NCBI GenBank assembly: GCA_014874365.1
Contig: JACWAH010000019.1
Coordinates: forward strand, 62,001-126,000
DNA length: 64,000 bases
Origin: Thermoplasmatales archaeon
GTDB taxonomy: Archaea; Thermoplasmatota; Thermoplasmata; Thermoplasmatales; Thermoplasmataceae
Direction of reading: 5' to 3'
This document shows, one piece after another, positions 36,544-44,519 of the stretch. The notes beneath the pieces were generated by a model. It was not told the DNA's origin, did no database searches, and saw only the letters and a list, made by a program, of their open reading frames with translations. Every line of letters starts with the position of its first letter. Position 1 is the stretch's first letter. Made by a program: the position numbers and the translations under genes.

Positions 36544-36574
36544 TCACCTGTTCAAGTCTGAATTGTGCAGGACC
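36530..36574. repeat. 9-bp perfect inverted repeat at the break point of the methyltransferase relic
   Basis: ggtcctgca (36530-36538) and tgcaggacc (36566-36574) with a 27-nt spacer coincide with the end of the surviving methyltransferase frame. It may mark a rearrangement junction or a hairpin. Confidence 0.45.
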
Positions 36575-36709
36575 TTTTCAATTTTACAGCATTTTCACTA
36601 CGCTATCGTACCGTTTATGATACTTCATTCTACACTATGTCCCCTGAGTGCTACAATGCCTCAGAATGAAAGGAAATCATTAAAAGATCAAGTTGTTTTG
36701 TGATTTCAG

Positions 36710-37552
36710 GTGGTATATTTGAAGAAGAGCACTTCAGACGACTTCATGGCAAAGAATGAAAAAGCATGGGATGAGGTGACTCCAATCCACAACAGTTACC
36801 GGAAGGGTCAGGAGGAATTCTTCAGGAACGGAGGCTCAATACTCGACACAATTGAAAGGCAGCATTTGCCAGACGTGGCTGGAATGAATTTGGCCCATTT
36901 ATGCTGCAACTGCGGGCAGGACACAATTTCCCTAGCAAACCTTGGTGCGAAATGTGTTGGATTTGACCAGTCGGCAGCCGCAATAGAGGAGGCAAGGTAT
37001 CTTGCAGAGAAGTCTGGTGTGCATGCAGACTTCGCAAAAGCCAATGTACTTGACATTCCGGACAATTACTCCGGGAAATTTGATATTGTTTACATCAGCA
37101 GGGGAGTACTTGTGTGGATACCGGACATTAATGCACTCATGAAAAGTGTGTCAAAGCTGCTCCATAAAGGTGGAAGACTTTTCCTCTATGATCAGCACCC
37201 TCTAATGCACATTTTCGACCAGTATGCGGACAATCCCAAGGAGGCAAAATTTGACTACTTCAACGAGGAGCCATATGAATACAGTGGTCTTGATTACATT
37301 GGCGGAAGTACATATGAGGCAAGCCCAAACTACCAGTACATGGTCAGGTTGAGTGATATTCTTAATGGACTGAGAGAGAACGGCATGGTGCTCTCATCTT
37401 TTCATGAGTTCAGGCATACAATTGAAAAGTCGATGTCAGAACAATTCAAGATTATGGGGGTCCAGCAAGAAGCAGACTCCTCCGTCAATGCTGTATCTGA
37501 AAAGGCAGGGATACCAGGAATGATGCTCCTGAAGGCAGTAAAGCAGGATTAA
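36710..37552 (+). CDS. SAM-dependent class I methyltransferase
   Basis: 280 residues. The region MAKNEKAWDEVTPIHN, the SAM-binding LAHLCCNCGQDTISLANLGAKCVGFD and the later VYISRGVLVWIPD match small-molecule methyltransferases of the UbiE/COQ5-like group. Substrate unknown. GTG start about 25 nt after an attaaaag box; a TTG at 36719 and the ATG at 36746 are alternatives, and the latter removes a 12-residue stretch not seen in relatives. Lies in the tRNA-Pro island. Confidence 0.72.
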   Translation: MVYLKKSTSDDFMAKNEKAWDEVTPIHNSYRKGQEEFFRNGGSILDTIERQHLPDVAGMNLAHLCCNCGQDTISLANLGAKCVGFDQSAAAIEEARYLAEKSGVHADFAKANVLDIPDNYSGKFDIVYISRGVLVWIPDINALMKSVSKLLHKGGRLFLYDQHPLMHIFDQYADNPKEAKFDYFNEEPYEYSGLDYIGGSTYEASPNYQYMVRLSDILNGLRENGMVLSSFHEFRHTIEKSMSEQFKIMGVQQEADSSVNAVSEKAGIPGMMLLKAVKQD

Positions 37553-37958
37553 TTCTGCAGGTGGATGGGCAATAAACTAGAAACGGTCCCTCGAGTCTGT
37601 GGCTTCCTCGGATTCTTTCCCCAAGTTTTACAATTTCCAGTGCGATATTACCTCCGGTTCAGATATAGTCCTAGGTGTAAAAAATAGAGTTTCCTTATCA
37701 TAATATCCTGTTTGCCCCACCTAGTTCTTGATGCCATCACTTTCAAATAATTCCAACAAACTCTGAAATTCCTTATTAAATTCCCTTATTTTCTCCTGTT
37801 CCATCTAATGACCAGGCGCTTCTTTCCACCGATCGTCTTACATACCAGGAATGCCCAGCATATGATATGCATCCACAGTCCAATTCCCGTAAATCCTCTG
37901 ATTCAGCGATTCCGGGATAAATTGAGAAGGAAATGGTGTAAAGTCATGTTTGCGTTAA
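37553..37958. other. Gene-free stretch with possible coding relics
   Basis: No intact gene seen. On the minus strand 37721-37804 encodes a 27-residue helical frame beginning MEQEKIREFNKEF, preceded by frames broken by stops. It looks like decayed coding DNA; nothing further is recognisable. Confidence 0.3.
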
Positions 37959-38224
37959 TTATATAGTAACTACGTGATTTAATTCGTCTCTGGATTTCAG
38001 GACATTTCTTGTTGATTTATACGTTTTCAGCATGGATTGTTTCACAGCCACAACGAACCGATCACCGTACTTCCTGAATCCATAGAACAATGGCTCAAGG
38101 AATTCAAAGCCACTCCATATTTTCAGTTCCTCTATCCTGTCAGGTATACAGGGATATCTCTGCATGAAATAGCGGTTATAGACTCAGCAACCATTTCTTC
38201 TCTTCCCCTTCCATGAAACTCCAT
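37959..38224 (-). pseudogene. Frameshifted small gene of unknown family
   Basis: The minus-strand frame ending at 37959 encodes IPDRIEELKIWSGFEFLEPL and KYGDRFVVAVKQSM. Immediately upstream a different frame reads VMEFHGRGREEMVAESI and fits as the natural N-terminal continuation, reaching an ATG at 38224. A one- or two-base shift near 38170-38190 separates them. Joined, they give a protein of about 88 residues. I do not recognise the family. A genuine 68-residue gene cannot be excluded. Confidence 0.4.
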
Positions 38225-38262
38225 AACTTGAAGAACCTTGTTTAAAGCCTACAACAAAATAT

Positions 38263-38283
38263 ATGTATATTTAAGATATACAT
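38263..38283. promoter_or_regulatory. Palindrome over the promoter of the nucleotidyltransferase-HEPN pair
   Basis: atgtatat - ttaag - atatacat, perfect 8-bp arms with a 5-nt centre, lies 5 nt before the ATG at 38289 and covers the TATA-like tatttaag. A dimeric repressor bound here would block transcription; autoregulation by the gene's own N-terminal domain is the natural candidate. Confidence 0.6.
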
Positions 38284-38288
38284 ATTTT

Positions 38289-38870
38289 ATGATTAAATAT
38301 CGGCAGACCCTTCTTGACGAGGAGACACACCAACTTATTGGAAGAGGCAAAAGGGTTCTGCGTAAGAAGTTTGATCATTCATTTAGTATGGCAGAAACGA
38401 TAAGACATTACATGCGTGGTGCACTAAGGCTTGATGAGCTCCCTGAATGTGTCAGGGAATATGTTAACGAGTTTGTGGTAAGAATATCTGTGGATGGGAG
38501 GGTGCTTGGAATTGTTCTTTTTGGTTCTTATTCAAGAGGTGACCAGACAAAATACAGTGATATAGATCTCTTTATCGTCTACGACGGAGAAAAGGCAGAA
38601 GCATACCGAAGTATATTCTCGCACGATCCGGAACTCAAAAAAACCAGAAATGATATGGATTCTTCCGGTTATTTTTCTGACATCGAACCATTCATAGTTC
38701 CCTATTACGATTTGGAAGTTTTCAAACCTATATATTTAAGCATCCTGAGGGACGGGATATTGCTCTTTGAGAGAAAATCTGTAATTTCTGAATTCCTCAA
38801 ATGGATCATGGGCATCAAAAACAAAAGCAGCATTATTGATTCAAGTGAGGTTTTAAATTGGACCCTCTAG
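38289..38870 (+). CDS. Minimal nucleotidyltransferase with N-terminal ribbon-helix-helix-like domain (antitoxin-like)
   Basis: 193 residues from ATG 38289. Residues about 75-95 contain LFGSYSRGDQTKYSDIDLFI, the GSx10DxD signature of MNT/MntA nucleotidyltransferases that adenylylate partner HEPN toxins. The first 45 residues (KYRQTLLDEETHQLIGRG ... SMAETIRHYM) look like a ribbon-helix-helix DNA-binding domain: one beta strand followed by two helices. The following HEPN gene overlaps its end. Domain reading of the N-terminus is inference from pattern; the catalytic motif is clear. Confidence 0.75.
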   Translation: MIKYRQTLLDEETHQLIGRGKRVLRKKFDHSFSMAETIRHYMRGALRLDELPECVREYVNEFVVRISVDGRVLGIVLFGSYSRGDQTKYSDIDLFIVYDGEKAEAYRSIFSHDPELKKTRNDMDSSGYFSDIEPFIVPYYDLEVFKPIYLSILRDGILLFERKSVISEFLKWIMGIKNKSSIIDSSEVLNWTL

Positions 38871-39274
38871 CGAAAAGAGCGCTGCAAAGTTCATATCGAT
38901 GGTTTTCAAGTTCGGATTCATCATACAAGTTGGAGGCCTATGATATTGCAGTCTATGAGTTGGAAATGGCTGGAGAAGTAGCACTCAAGGGTTTCCTCAT
39001 AGAGAAACACTACGATGTTCCCAAGATACATAATGTGTCAAGGATCATCCGCACATTAATTCATGATATCCAATTTATGCAAGTGGATAATGCTTCAAAG
39101 CTTGAAGATTATCTTGACCGATTCGATCATGTGGTAAGAATGAGAGGAGATGCCGGCTATAGTTATAAATCCTCAATGGATCTTGAAGGTTTCAAAGAAA
39201 TTTACAATGATTACTCTGATTCAATTAAAGAACTCATAGATTTCGTTTCTGACATGCTGACCAAGTTAGAATGA
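38858..39274 (+). CDS. HEPN-domain protein (toxin-like partner)
   Basis: 138-residue all-helical protein. The helix-2/3 region YDIAVYELEMAGEVALKGFL followed by VPKIHNVSRIIRTL fits the HEPN fold. A candidate RNase motif is R-x6-H (RIIRTLIH); the R-x4-H-x-Y form, whose tyrosine is the AMPylation target in HepT, is not present. TTG start overlapping the nucleotidyltransferase stop by 13 nt. The pairing with an MNT gene suggests a toxin-antitoxin or anti-phage module. Confidence 0.72.
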   Translation: MDPLAKRALQSSYRWFSSSDSSYKLEAYDIAVYELEMAGEVALKGFLIEKHYDVPKIHNVSRIIRTLIHDIQFMQVDNASKLEDYLDRFDHVVRMRGDAGYSYKSSMDLEGFKEIYNDYSDSIKELIDFVSDMLTKLE

Positions 39275-39286
39275 TTCTTCTCTGTA

Positions 39287-39306
39287 TTCAAATCTCAGAG
39301 GTCCCA
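39287..39306 (+). repeat. attR-like duplicate of the tRNA-Pro 3' end
   Basis: TTCAAATCTCAGAGGTCCCA differs at one base from the tRNA-Pro 3' end (36010-36029). No other tRNA part accompanies it, so it is not a gene. Confidence 0.7.
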
Positions 39307-39359
39307 TACTAACTTAGGGGATATAGATAAGACCCAAAAGTGGATCTCTTGAACTCGTT

Positions 39360-39370
39360 GGGGGGGGGGG
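39360..39370 (+). repeat. Run of eleven guanines
   Basis: An uninterrupted G11 tract upstream of the IS110 transposase gene. Such tracts are prone to length variation and to sequencing error. Confidence 0.6.
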
Positions 39371-39600
39371 CTGAATGCTATAAGGGAATTAACCTATATT
39401 CCTCTGTGATTGGGTTGAGCCCAATCAGGAACGTGGGGAGGGGCAGTGAGAATTGACTGCAGGTTTGGATCTGCTTGAGACTGAATTTGTCCTGATCACA
39501 ATCGCCAATAGGCATTCTCTTTCCTGTGGGGAAAGTCATAGGTGTCTGCGATGCTGATCGTTTCTCCCCAGCAGATGGATATGGGCAGGAAACGATATTA
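39371..39600 (+). ncRNA. Candidate bridge RNA region in the left flank of the IS110 element
   Basis: IS110-group elements encode a structured guide ('bridge') RNA in the non-coding end next to the transposase. This 230-nt flank has several hairpins: ggaat/attcc (39386-39403), gattggg/cccaatc (39408-39426), and ctttcc/ggaaag further on, just upstream of the transposase ATG. No covariance or target/donor loop could be tested, so this is a prediction from position and folding. Confidence 0.35.
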
Positions 39601-40818
39601 ATGCTATGGATTGGGATCGATACGCACCTGAAGACCCATGAGGTGGAGATACAGAACGAGAATGGAAAGAGAATGTGGAAAGGAAGGATCAATAACGATC
39701 GAGATGGCTTTGAATCACTCCTGAAAAAGATAAGAACAGTGGAGAGCAGCAACAGCCAGAAGGTCACAGGAATATTCATGAATCCAACTGGAAATTATCA
39801 CATGCCTGTGAAGCACTTTCTGGAATCAAACAGCTTCCCAGTATATGTCATAGATGCACGGAGGACAGAGCACCTGAGAATAATACAGAATCTCGGTAAG
39901 GAGAAATCGGATCCGGAGGATGCCGCTGTTCTTGCTTCAACTGCACGCCTTGATCCCTCTGCCATGGTTTCCCGAGGACATGAAAGGATGCCTGAATCCG
40001 GGCTCACAAGAATGCTCGAACACCTGAAGATGAGTGCAACCACCATAACAAACATTATTGCATCGGATCTGGCAGCAGTGTTCCCGGAATATACTGATAT
40101 CTTTGACATAGAAGCAAAGACATCGCTCAAAATACTGGAGAGGTATGCCACTCCTGTAAACATAAGGAACGCCGGTGAGGATGAACTGTTCGCACTTATG
40201 AATACGGGCAAGGGCCACTACAGCATGGACGATGCCAGAAACCTGATGCATGTTGCAGAAACATCCATAGGCATTCCTGATCCCGGAGATGTATATGCAT
40301 ACCGGATCAGGATGAATGCATTGCGGCTCAGGGAGGAGAAGGATCGCATAAGACAGCTTGAAGCCGAGATTAACAGCAGGATGTCAGAAAATACTGATGT
40401 GAAGAACATATCTGACATCCACGGTGTCAGTGCAACATCTGCAGCTGCAATTGTTTCTGAGATAGGCGATATAAAGCAGTTCGATTCCGCCGTAAGGATA
40501 CAGGCATACGGCGGAAAGACGCCTGACATGACAGGATCAGGAGGCAAATCCTGGGCAAAGGGAACATCAAAGATCAGGAATCCGCACCTGTCAAACAGCG
40601 TCTATGAATGTGCAGTCTCCCTGGTGCTGCATAAGAATCCGGAATTCCTTGCAGTATACCAGCGGGAGATTGACAAGAAGAAGAAGCCCACACAGGCATA
40701 TATTGTGGTGGGCAAGCGTCTCCTTTACCACATATATTCTATAATGAAGAACAGGAAACCATACAGGGAGAGAATGCCCAGGGGGAGAGACGGGAATAAT
40801 TCCACTGGAACAGTTTAG
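39601..40818 (+). mobile_element. IS110-family transposase gene (insertion sequence, ends undefined)
   Basis: 405-residue transposase from ATG 39601 (frame open to 39526). The N-terminal RuvC-like DEDD domain begins IGIDTHLKTHEVEIQ, continues with VYVIDARRTEHLR and KSDPEDAAVLA; a coiled-coil middle follows, and the C-terminal Tnp20 domain has ISDIHGVSATSAAAIVSEIG and the serine-containing GSGGKSWAKG. IS110 enzymes lack terminal inverted repeats and move by a bridge-RNA-guided reaction. The gene appears intact. Element ends were not located; the left one must lie between the attR-like repeat and the ATG. Confidence 0.88.
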
Positions 40819-40920
40819 TGGGGCATAGCCTCAGGAAATGTGCGATCCCTCTCCTTGACCTCACCCATCAACCTCTTATAGGTGTCAATCCTCCGTTGAC
40901 AGCCACATAATAATGAAAAA

Positions 40921-40929
40921 TTTATATAT
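40921..40929 (+). promoter_or_regulatory. TATA box
   Basis: tttatatat about 25 nt before the ATG at 40950; leaderless arrangement. Confidence 0.55.
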
Positions 40930-40949
40930 CTCATATTTAATGACATCCG

Positions 40950-41546
40950 ATGAATCAGAAAGTTTTGATTGGTGCGTTATTGGCATTGCTCGTTTTGGTT
41001 TTGGCTGGACTTTCGATTGCCGTTCCGATGTCCAGTGCGAATTTGAACACCACTATTGGGGGGCATTCTAATACATTAGGAATGAATGCAACATTTTTTG
41101 GGGGGACATCTAATGGAACTTATACTTCATGGTCCAACCTATCGAGTTCAACCAGTGGTAGTAGCCAGTCTTCTCAGATCAATGGGGGAATTACCCTAAT
41201 ATACATCTCTCTTGCAATGACGATTCTTGGGATGATTTTTGCGATATTGTGGTTAGTTGGCTTGTTTATCAAGTTGCCAGCTTCTGCCAAAAGAATATTT
41301 GTCTGGATGCCTGTTCTTGCAGGAATTCTGCTATTAATATCGGTTGTGTTGTTTAATGTTGGTGCATCCAGCATCGTTAATGCATTGACTGCTGACGTAA
41401 ATGCAGCGATTTCAGGATTTGGCGGTTCTGCGTCTTCTACTCTAAGCTTGTCCTATGGCTCCTATTTGATCATTGTCGGACTTGTACTGAGTTTCGCAGG
41501 CTCGGCACTTGCCTTCTTGCCAAAAACGCAGAAAACAGCTCAATAA
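40950..41546 (+). CDS. Small membrane protein with Ser/Thr/Asn-rich exposed loop, unknown function
   Basis: 198 residues: an N-terminal hydrophobic anchor or signal (LIGALLALLVLVLAGLSIAV), a 55-residue loop rich in Ser, Thr, Asn and Gly with several N-x-S/T sites, then three more hydrophobic helices. I do not recognise the family; similar architecture is common among Thermoplasmatales membrane proteins. A strong TATA box precedes it and a hairpin plus T-tract follows. Confidence 0.6.
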   Translation: MNQKVLIGALLALLVLVLAGLSIAVPMSSANLNTTIGGHSNTLGMNATFFGGTSNGTYTSWSNLSSSTSGSSQSSQINGGITLIYISLAMTILGMIFAILWLVGLFIKLPASAKRIFVWMPVLAGILLLISVVLFNVGASSIVNALTADVNAAISGFGGSASSTLSLSYGSYLIIVGLVLSFAGSALAFLPKTQKTAQ

Positions 41547-41553
41547 ATCATCT

Positions 41554-41598
41554 TTAGGTCCTTATCGACCTAACTTTTTTTACTTTTTTTACTTTTTT
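41554..41598 (+). terminator. Hairpin and T-tract terminator
   Basis: ttaggtc - cttatc - gacctaa (7-bp stem, 41554-41573) is followed by three T-rich blocks of the form ac(t)n up to 41598. It sits 8 nt after the stop of the membrane protein gene; archaeal polymerase stops at such T-tracts. Confidence 0.65.
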
Positions 41599-41865
41599 AG
41601 AACTCTTTAATTTTGTAGGGTAACTTGATTCCTCCTGCCTTCTGGTATATGATCGTGTCCCGGTATCCCTGTGTTTTGAAGCCATAGACCGCCTTAACGC
41701 TGTCTTAATCTTGGTATCCAGGCCTCCCACAAGAGTTGAATTTATTCCTGATCGTATGACTTCCATAATACTTTCAATGTGTTTCTTAATGGGCCTTCCG
41801 GGCTTGATGAAATCTGGCATCCTTGATCTGGATGCACTGAATAACTTCAGCACCGGATCATCCAT
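41597..41865 (-). pseudogene. ISL3-type transposase remnant, C-terminal, frameshifted (copy 1)
   Basis: The minus strand encodes MPDFIKPGRPIKKHIESI, SGINSTLVGGLDTKIKTA, the end of an ISL3-like DDE transposase. The frame then shifts: the expected continuation AVYGFKTQGYRDTIIYQK is present in another frame ending at 41597. The same C-terminus occurs at 46143-46434 (copy 2) in better condition. No catalytic core remains. Confidence 0.7.
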
Positions 41866-41904
41866 AACAATAACACACTGACGGATATCATTACAATGAT
41901 GCGT

Positions 41905-42422
41905 TCACGAATGTATCCAGACACCTCAGGATAGGGGAGAAGAGGTAGAGGTGCCTCTTCCACAATCTGAAGGATCTGACGAAGAAGGCATACAATTCCG
42001 GAAGACTTGAAGAACTGGGGGGTGCAATTGATCTCATCAATTACATGTACTTCCGGTTTCCTGGGAAGCTTGAGGGACTAGGAAAGAACAATGAACCAGT
42101 GAAAAGAATGGTCTCAGGCAGGTCAGAGAAGGAGGTCACATCCATCCTCCCTCACATTGTCCGTGATCTGTATTCTGATGACCCGATCATTGGGAAGTTT
42201 CTCAGTTTCGTGAGGAAGAACAGGAAGATTATATTCAGTTACCTTGAAGATACCAGTGTGAACACGACGAACAACGTTGCAGAGCATCATTTTTCCATGC
42301 GATCAGCCTTCTGAAGGGGAGATTCAAGGCCGATGAGGGACTGCTCAGGACATCATACTGATACCACAGGCTGTCAGGAGAGCTGACAGTCTCGCGATTC
42401 ATCTCCTACCTGAAAGTCGGGG
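41905..42422 (+). pseudogene. Decayed DDE transposase
   Basis: A plus-strand frame with CLFHNLKDLTKKAYNSGRLE, IVRDLYSDDPIIGKFL and YLEDTSVNTTNNVAEHHFSM resembles the C-terminal half of transposases whose final acidic residue precedes a TNNxAE motif. It is interrupted by a TAG near 41946 and a frameshift near 42300, after which LLKGRFKADEGLLRTSY continues in another frame. Non-functional relic; exact IS family not fixed. Confidence 0.65.
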
Positions 42423-42476
42423 TTTTCTTGCTCGGTTCTCGTAAACCGACATAAAATGAAAAAAATGGGAATAAGA

Positions 42477-43079
42477 TCAGGTAACTACAATCTTGCCGTA
42501 CATTCCCAGTTGTGCATGCCCAGGATAAGTGCACAGATACCAGTACGTTCCAGGGTTCCCGAAATTGTAAGTCATGTTTGCATATTCATATGTTCCGGTG
42601 TGCATAGGCTGCAGGTAGTTCATCATCGTCATGAAACCTGTGCTGTTTACGCCCCATGACATCATTCCTTCTCCCATCATGTTGTACTGGTACGGAGGCT
42701 GAATGCTGCTGATCACGAAATTGTGATACGAATCACTGTCTACGTTGATCATCTGGAAGTGAACAGAACTTCCACCTTTCACCACCAGAACTGGATTTAT
42801 CATTCCGAACATTTCGAAGCTGTACATGCTGCTGAGGTTCATCGGTCCCATCATTACGGGCATGACGGCTGTTCCGTTGATGTATACCGTTGAATTCGCG
42901 ACTGAAACGTTGTGCCCTGGCTGTTCCACGCTGACCGCGTTGAATTCCGCCTGATTGAGAGTCCCATAAGAGGCACCAGCGTTCGATCCCTGAGCGCTCA
43001 GATTGTAAGTCGTGGCGAAAACCAGCAAGACAACGACTGCCAGGACTGAAGCGATGCCAAAGAGCTTGTACCCGTTCAT
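42477..43079 (-). CDS. Type 1 blue-copper (rusticyanin/sulfocyanin-like) protein
   Basis: 200 residues: one N-terminal hydrophobic anchor/signal, then a secreted cupredoxin. The C-terminal copper loop WYLCTYPGHAQLGMYGKIVV supplies Cys, His and Met ligands, and SYHNF upstream supplies the first His. The motif resembles rusticyanin and sulfocyanin, electron carriers of acidophile respiration. Its ATG overlaps the stop of the SHOCT-like gene by 4 nt. Partners in electron transfer are not visible next to it. Confidence 0.85.
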   Translation of the reverse strand: MNGYKLFGIASVLAVVVLLVFATTYNLSAQGSNAGASYGTLNQAEFNAVSVEQPGHNVSVANSTVYINGTAVMPVMMGPMNLSSMYSFEMFGMINPVLVVKGGSSVHFQMINVDSDSYHNFVISSIQPPYQYNMMGEGMMSWGVNSTGFMTMMNYLQPMHTGTYEYANMTYNFGNPGTYWYLCTYPGHAQLGMYGKIVVT

Positions 43080-43450
43080 GGTCCCACTTTTCCTTGAAGC
43101 GTGCTCATTAGCTTGCTGTACTCATCCTTCGTGATCTCTCCCCTCGCCAGCCTTTCCATTATTATGTTTTCGTAGCGCATTCGGGAGTTGGAATCATCGT
43201 AAATGCGGTGTCCGCCTGCCACATCATTGATGTAGTAGATGAACGATATGACGAACACTAGGGAAATCATACCTATCACCGGCATGATCCACATTGTGTA
43301 GCCGTAACCACCCACCATACCATAAGGATAGTTGTACATCCCATTGCTGTTGTTTTGCCCGAAGAGAAGCGATGCCACTATTGCTACCGCAGCAACTACT
43401 GCGATCAACCCAATCATAACCCATACCAGGTTCTGAACCCTTCTTTCCAT
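43076..43450 (-). CDS. Small two-helix membrane protein with SHOCT-like C-terminus
   Basis: 124 residues from ATG 43450: two transmembrane helices separated by a Gly/Tyr-rich loop (NYPYGMVGGYGYTM), then a cytoplasmic tail ending RYENIIMERLARGEITKDEYSKL, the short C-terminal (SHOCT) helix-turn-helix motif. An ATG-proximal cttataag box about 25 nt upstream supports this start over a longer open frame to 43495. Co-transcribed with the cupredoxin; perhaps an assembly or anchoring partner. Confidence 0.7.
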   Translation of the reverse strand: MERRVQNLVWVMIGLIAVVAAVAIVASLLFGQNNSNGMYNYPYGMVGGYGYTMWIMPVIGMISLVFVISFIYYINDVAGGHRIYDDSNSRMRYENIIMERLARGEITKDEYSKLMSTLQGKVGP

Positions 43451-43575
43451 GTTATATCTTATGGTGAAACGACTTATAAGAACTGGTTGAAACATGTTTC
43501 AGCAATGACCGCATCGTTTGCGGTATCTTCCGGATTCTCAGGATTATCCTTCTGTTCACAGACGAGGTGATCGAG

Positions 43576-43589
43576 TCATGACGTCATGA
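43576..43589. promoter_or_regulatory. Perfect 14-bp palindrome
   Basis: TCATGACGTCATGA, uninterrupted twofold symmetry, located in the gap between the divergent SHOCT/cupredoxin operon and the next gene. A plausible operator; no regulator gene is adjacent. Confidence 0.4.
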
Positions 43590-43739
43590 AGTTTTGATGG
43601 TTACTTTGCTGCGAAGATGTTTCACTGTTAACTGACAGAATAGCACGATCAATGCGCAGCCCTAATCTCTTATTTGATTGCAATGGTTATTGAGTTCGCT
43701 TTATAGTAACAGTTACGTTGAGGTTTTGGGTGATTCAAG

Positions 43740-44120
43740 GTGGAAAAAGGACTAGAAATTTCATTTGAAGTCCAACCAGGTTCCGGAATTGATGATAGCA
43801 TCATAGTTAAGGCACTCGCCGGCCTCACATGGTTGGCCCTGAAGGACAGGATAGAGAGCGACTACAGGATATTTCGAGTAACCAAAGAGGAGGACAGATT
43901 CTTTAAAATACTCTTTGGTGGGCCAAAATTGACAAAGATGCACCCATTGAATCTCAAGGTATTCAAGGAAAAATTTGATGAACTTTCTAAACAGAAAGCG
44001 GAAGAATTGGTATCCAGTTACAAAGATAATGTGAAGAAAGGTCTGATTCAATCTTTACCAATAAAAGTAATCCATGAAGAGTATGATTTTTGGGAGGACC
44101 CAATATGGCAGTATATCTAA
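43740..44120 (+). CDS. Hypothetical protein, 126 residues
   Basis: Soluble alpha/beta protein with charged C-terminal half (FKEKFDELSKQKAEELVSSY) and an acidic, aromatic end (EEYDFWEDPIWQYI). Not recognised. GTG start preceded by caagg; a ctttatagt box at about 43699-43707 would place the transcription start a dozen bases before it. In the accessory zone. Confidence 0.5.
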   Translation: MEKGLEISFEVQPGSGIDDSIIVKALAGLTWLALKDRIESDYRIFRVTKEEDRFFKILFGGPKLTKMHPLNLKVFKEKFDELSKQKAEELVSSYKDNVKKGLIQSLPIKVIHEEYDFWEDPIWQYI

Positions 44121-44513
44121 GCTCTCTATCATTAGCAATGCAATGCCAATCGAAAAATCCTGCATATCCTTAAGCAATTCCGAAGCACCTGTTCCTCTGT
44201 CATAAGAGAGCGTTATTCCATAATTTTAGAGGTATTATGCCTGAATTGATACCTTAAATCCCTGGCGTTTCTGATCGCGATTTATAAGGATATTTCTAAA
44301 TTCTATTCCACTTTTTTTAGCCATATTCTTAAACTCTTGAAATTCATTGGAAGTAATAGTGCGGCATTCTCTCAATCAAACAGGACTTTTGTGTTACTTA
44401 AGCAGGCGCTTTGTTACCAACATAGCATCCCAATCTGTCGGATTTCGGTAATGTTGAATATTCTAAAGTCCGGTTAAAGCAGGTTAAAATTCTAAATAAC
44501 AAGAGAAGTTTCC
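44121..44513. other. Gap with a possible short minus-strand frame and MFS promoter
   Basis: The minus-strand stretch 44235-44375 encodes 46 coding-like residues from a TTG (TITSNEFQEFKNMAKKSGIE ...), possibly the tail of a lost gene. Near the right end, ggttaaa occurs twice (44472-44478, 44482-44488) directly before a ctaaataa box about 25 nt from the MFS ATG. Otherwise nothing recognised. Confidence 0.3.
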
Positions 44514-44519
44514 GTGCCT

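Larger units (their letters stand above)
36030..39306. mobile_element. tRNA-Pro-associated integrated island (about 3.3 kb)
   Basis: Bounded by the tRNA-Pro 3' end and its 20-bp near-copy. Content is typical of accessory DNA: a truncated DNA methyltransferase, a SAM methyltransferase, a frameshifted unknown gene and a nucleotidyltransferase/HEPN pair. No integrase gene remains, so it is probably a decayed or satellite element. Boundaries are inferred from the repeat. Confidence 0.65.

Noticed and set aside
39287-39306. A second tRNA-Pro gene
   Set aside because: Only the 3' 20 bases are present; no D or anticodon arms upstream, so treated as an att-type duplication.
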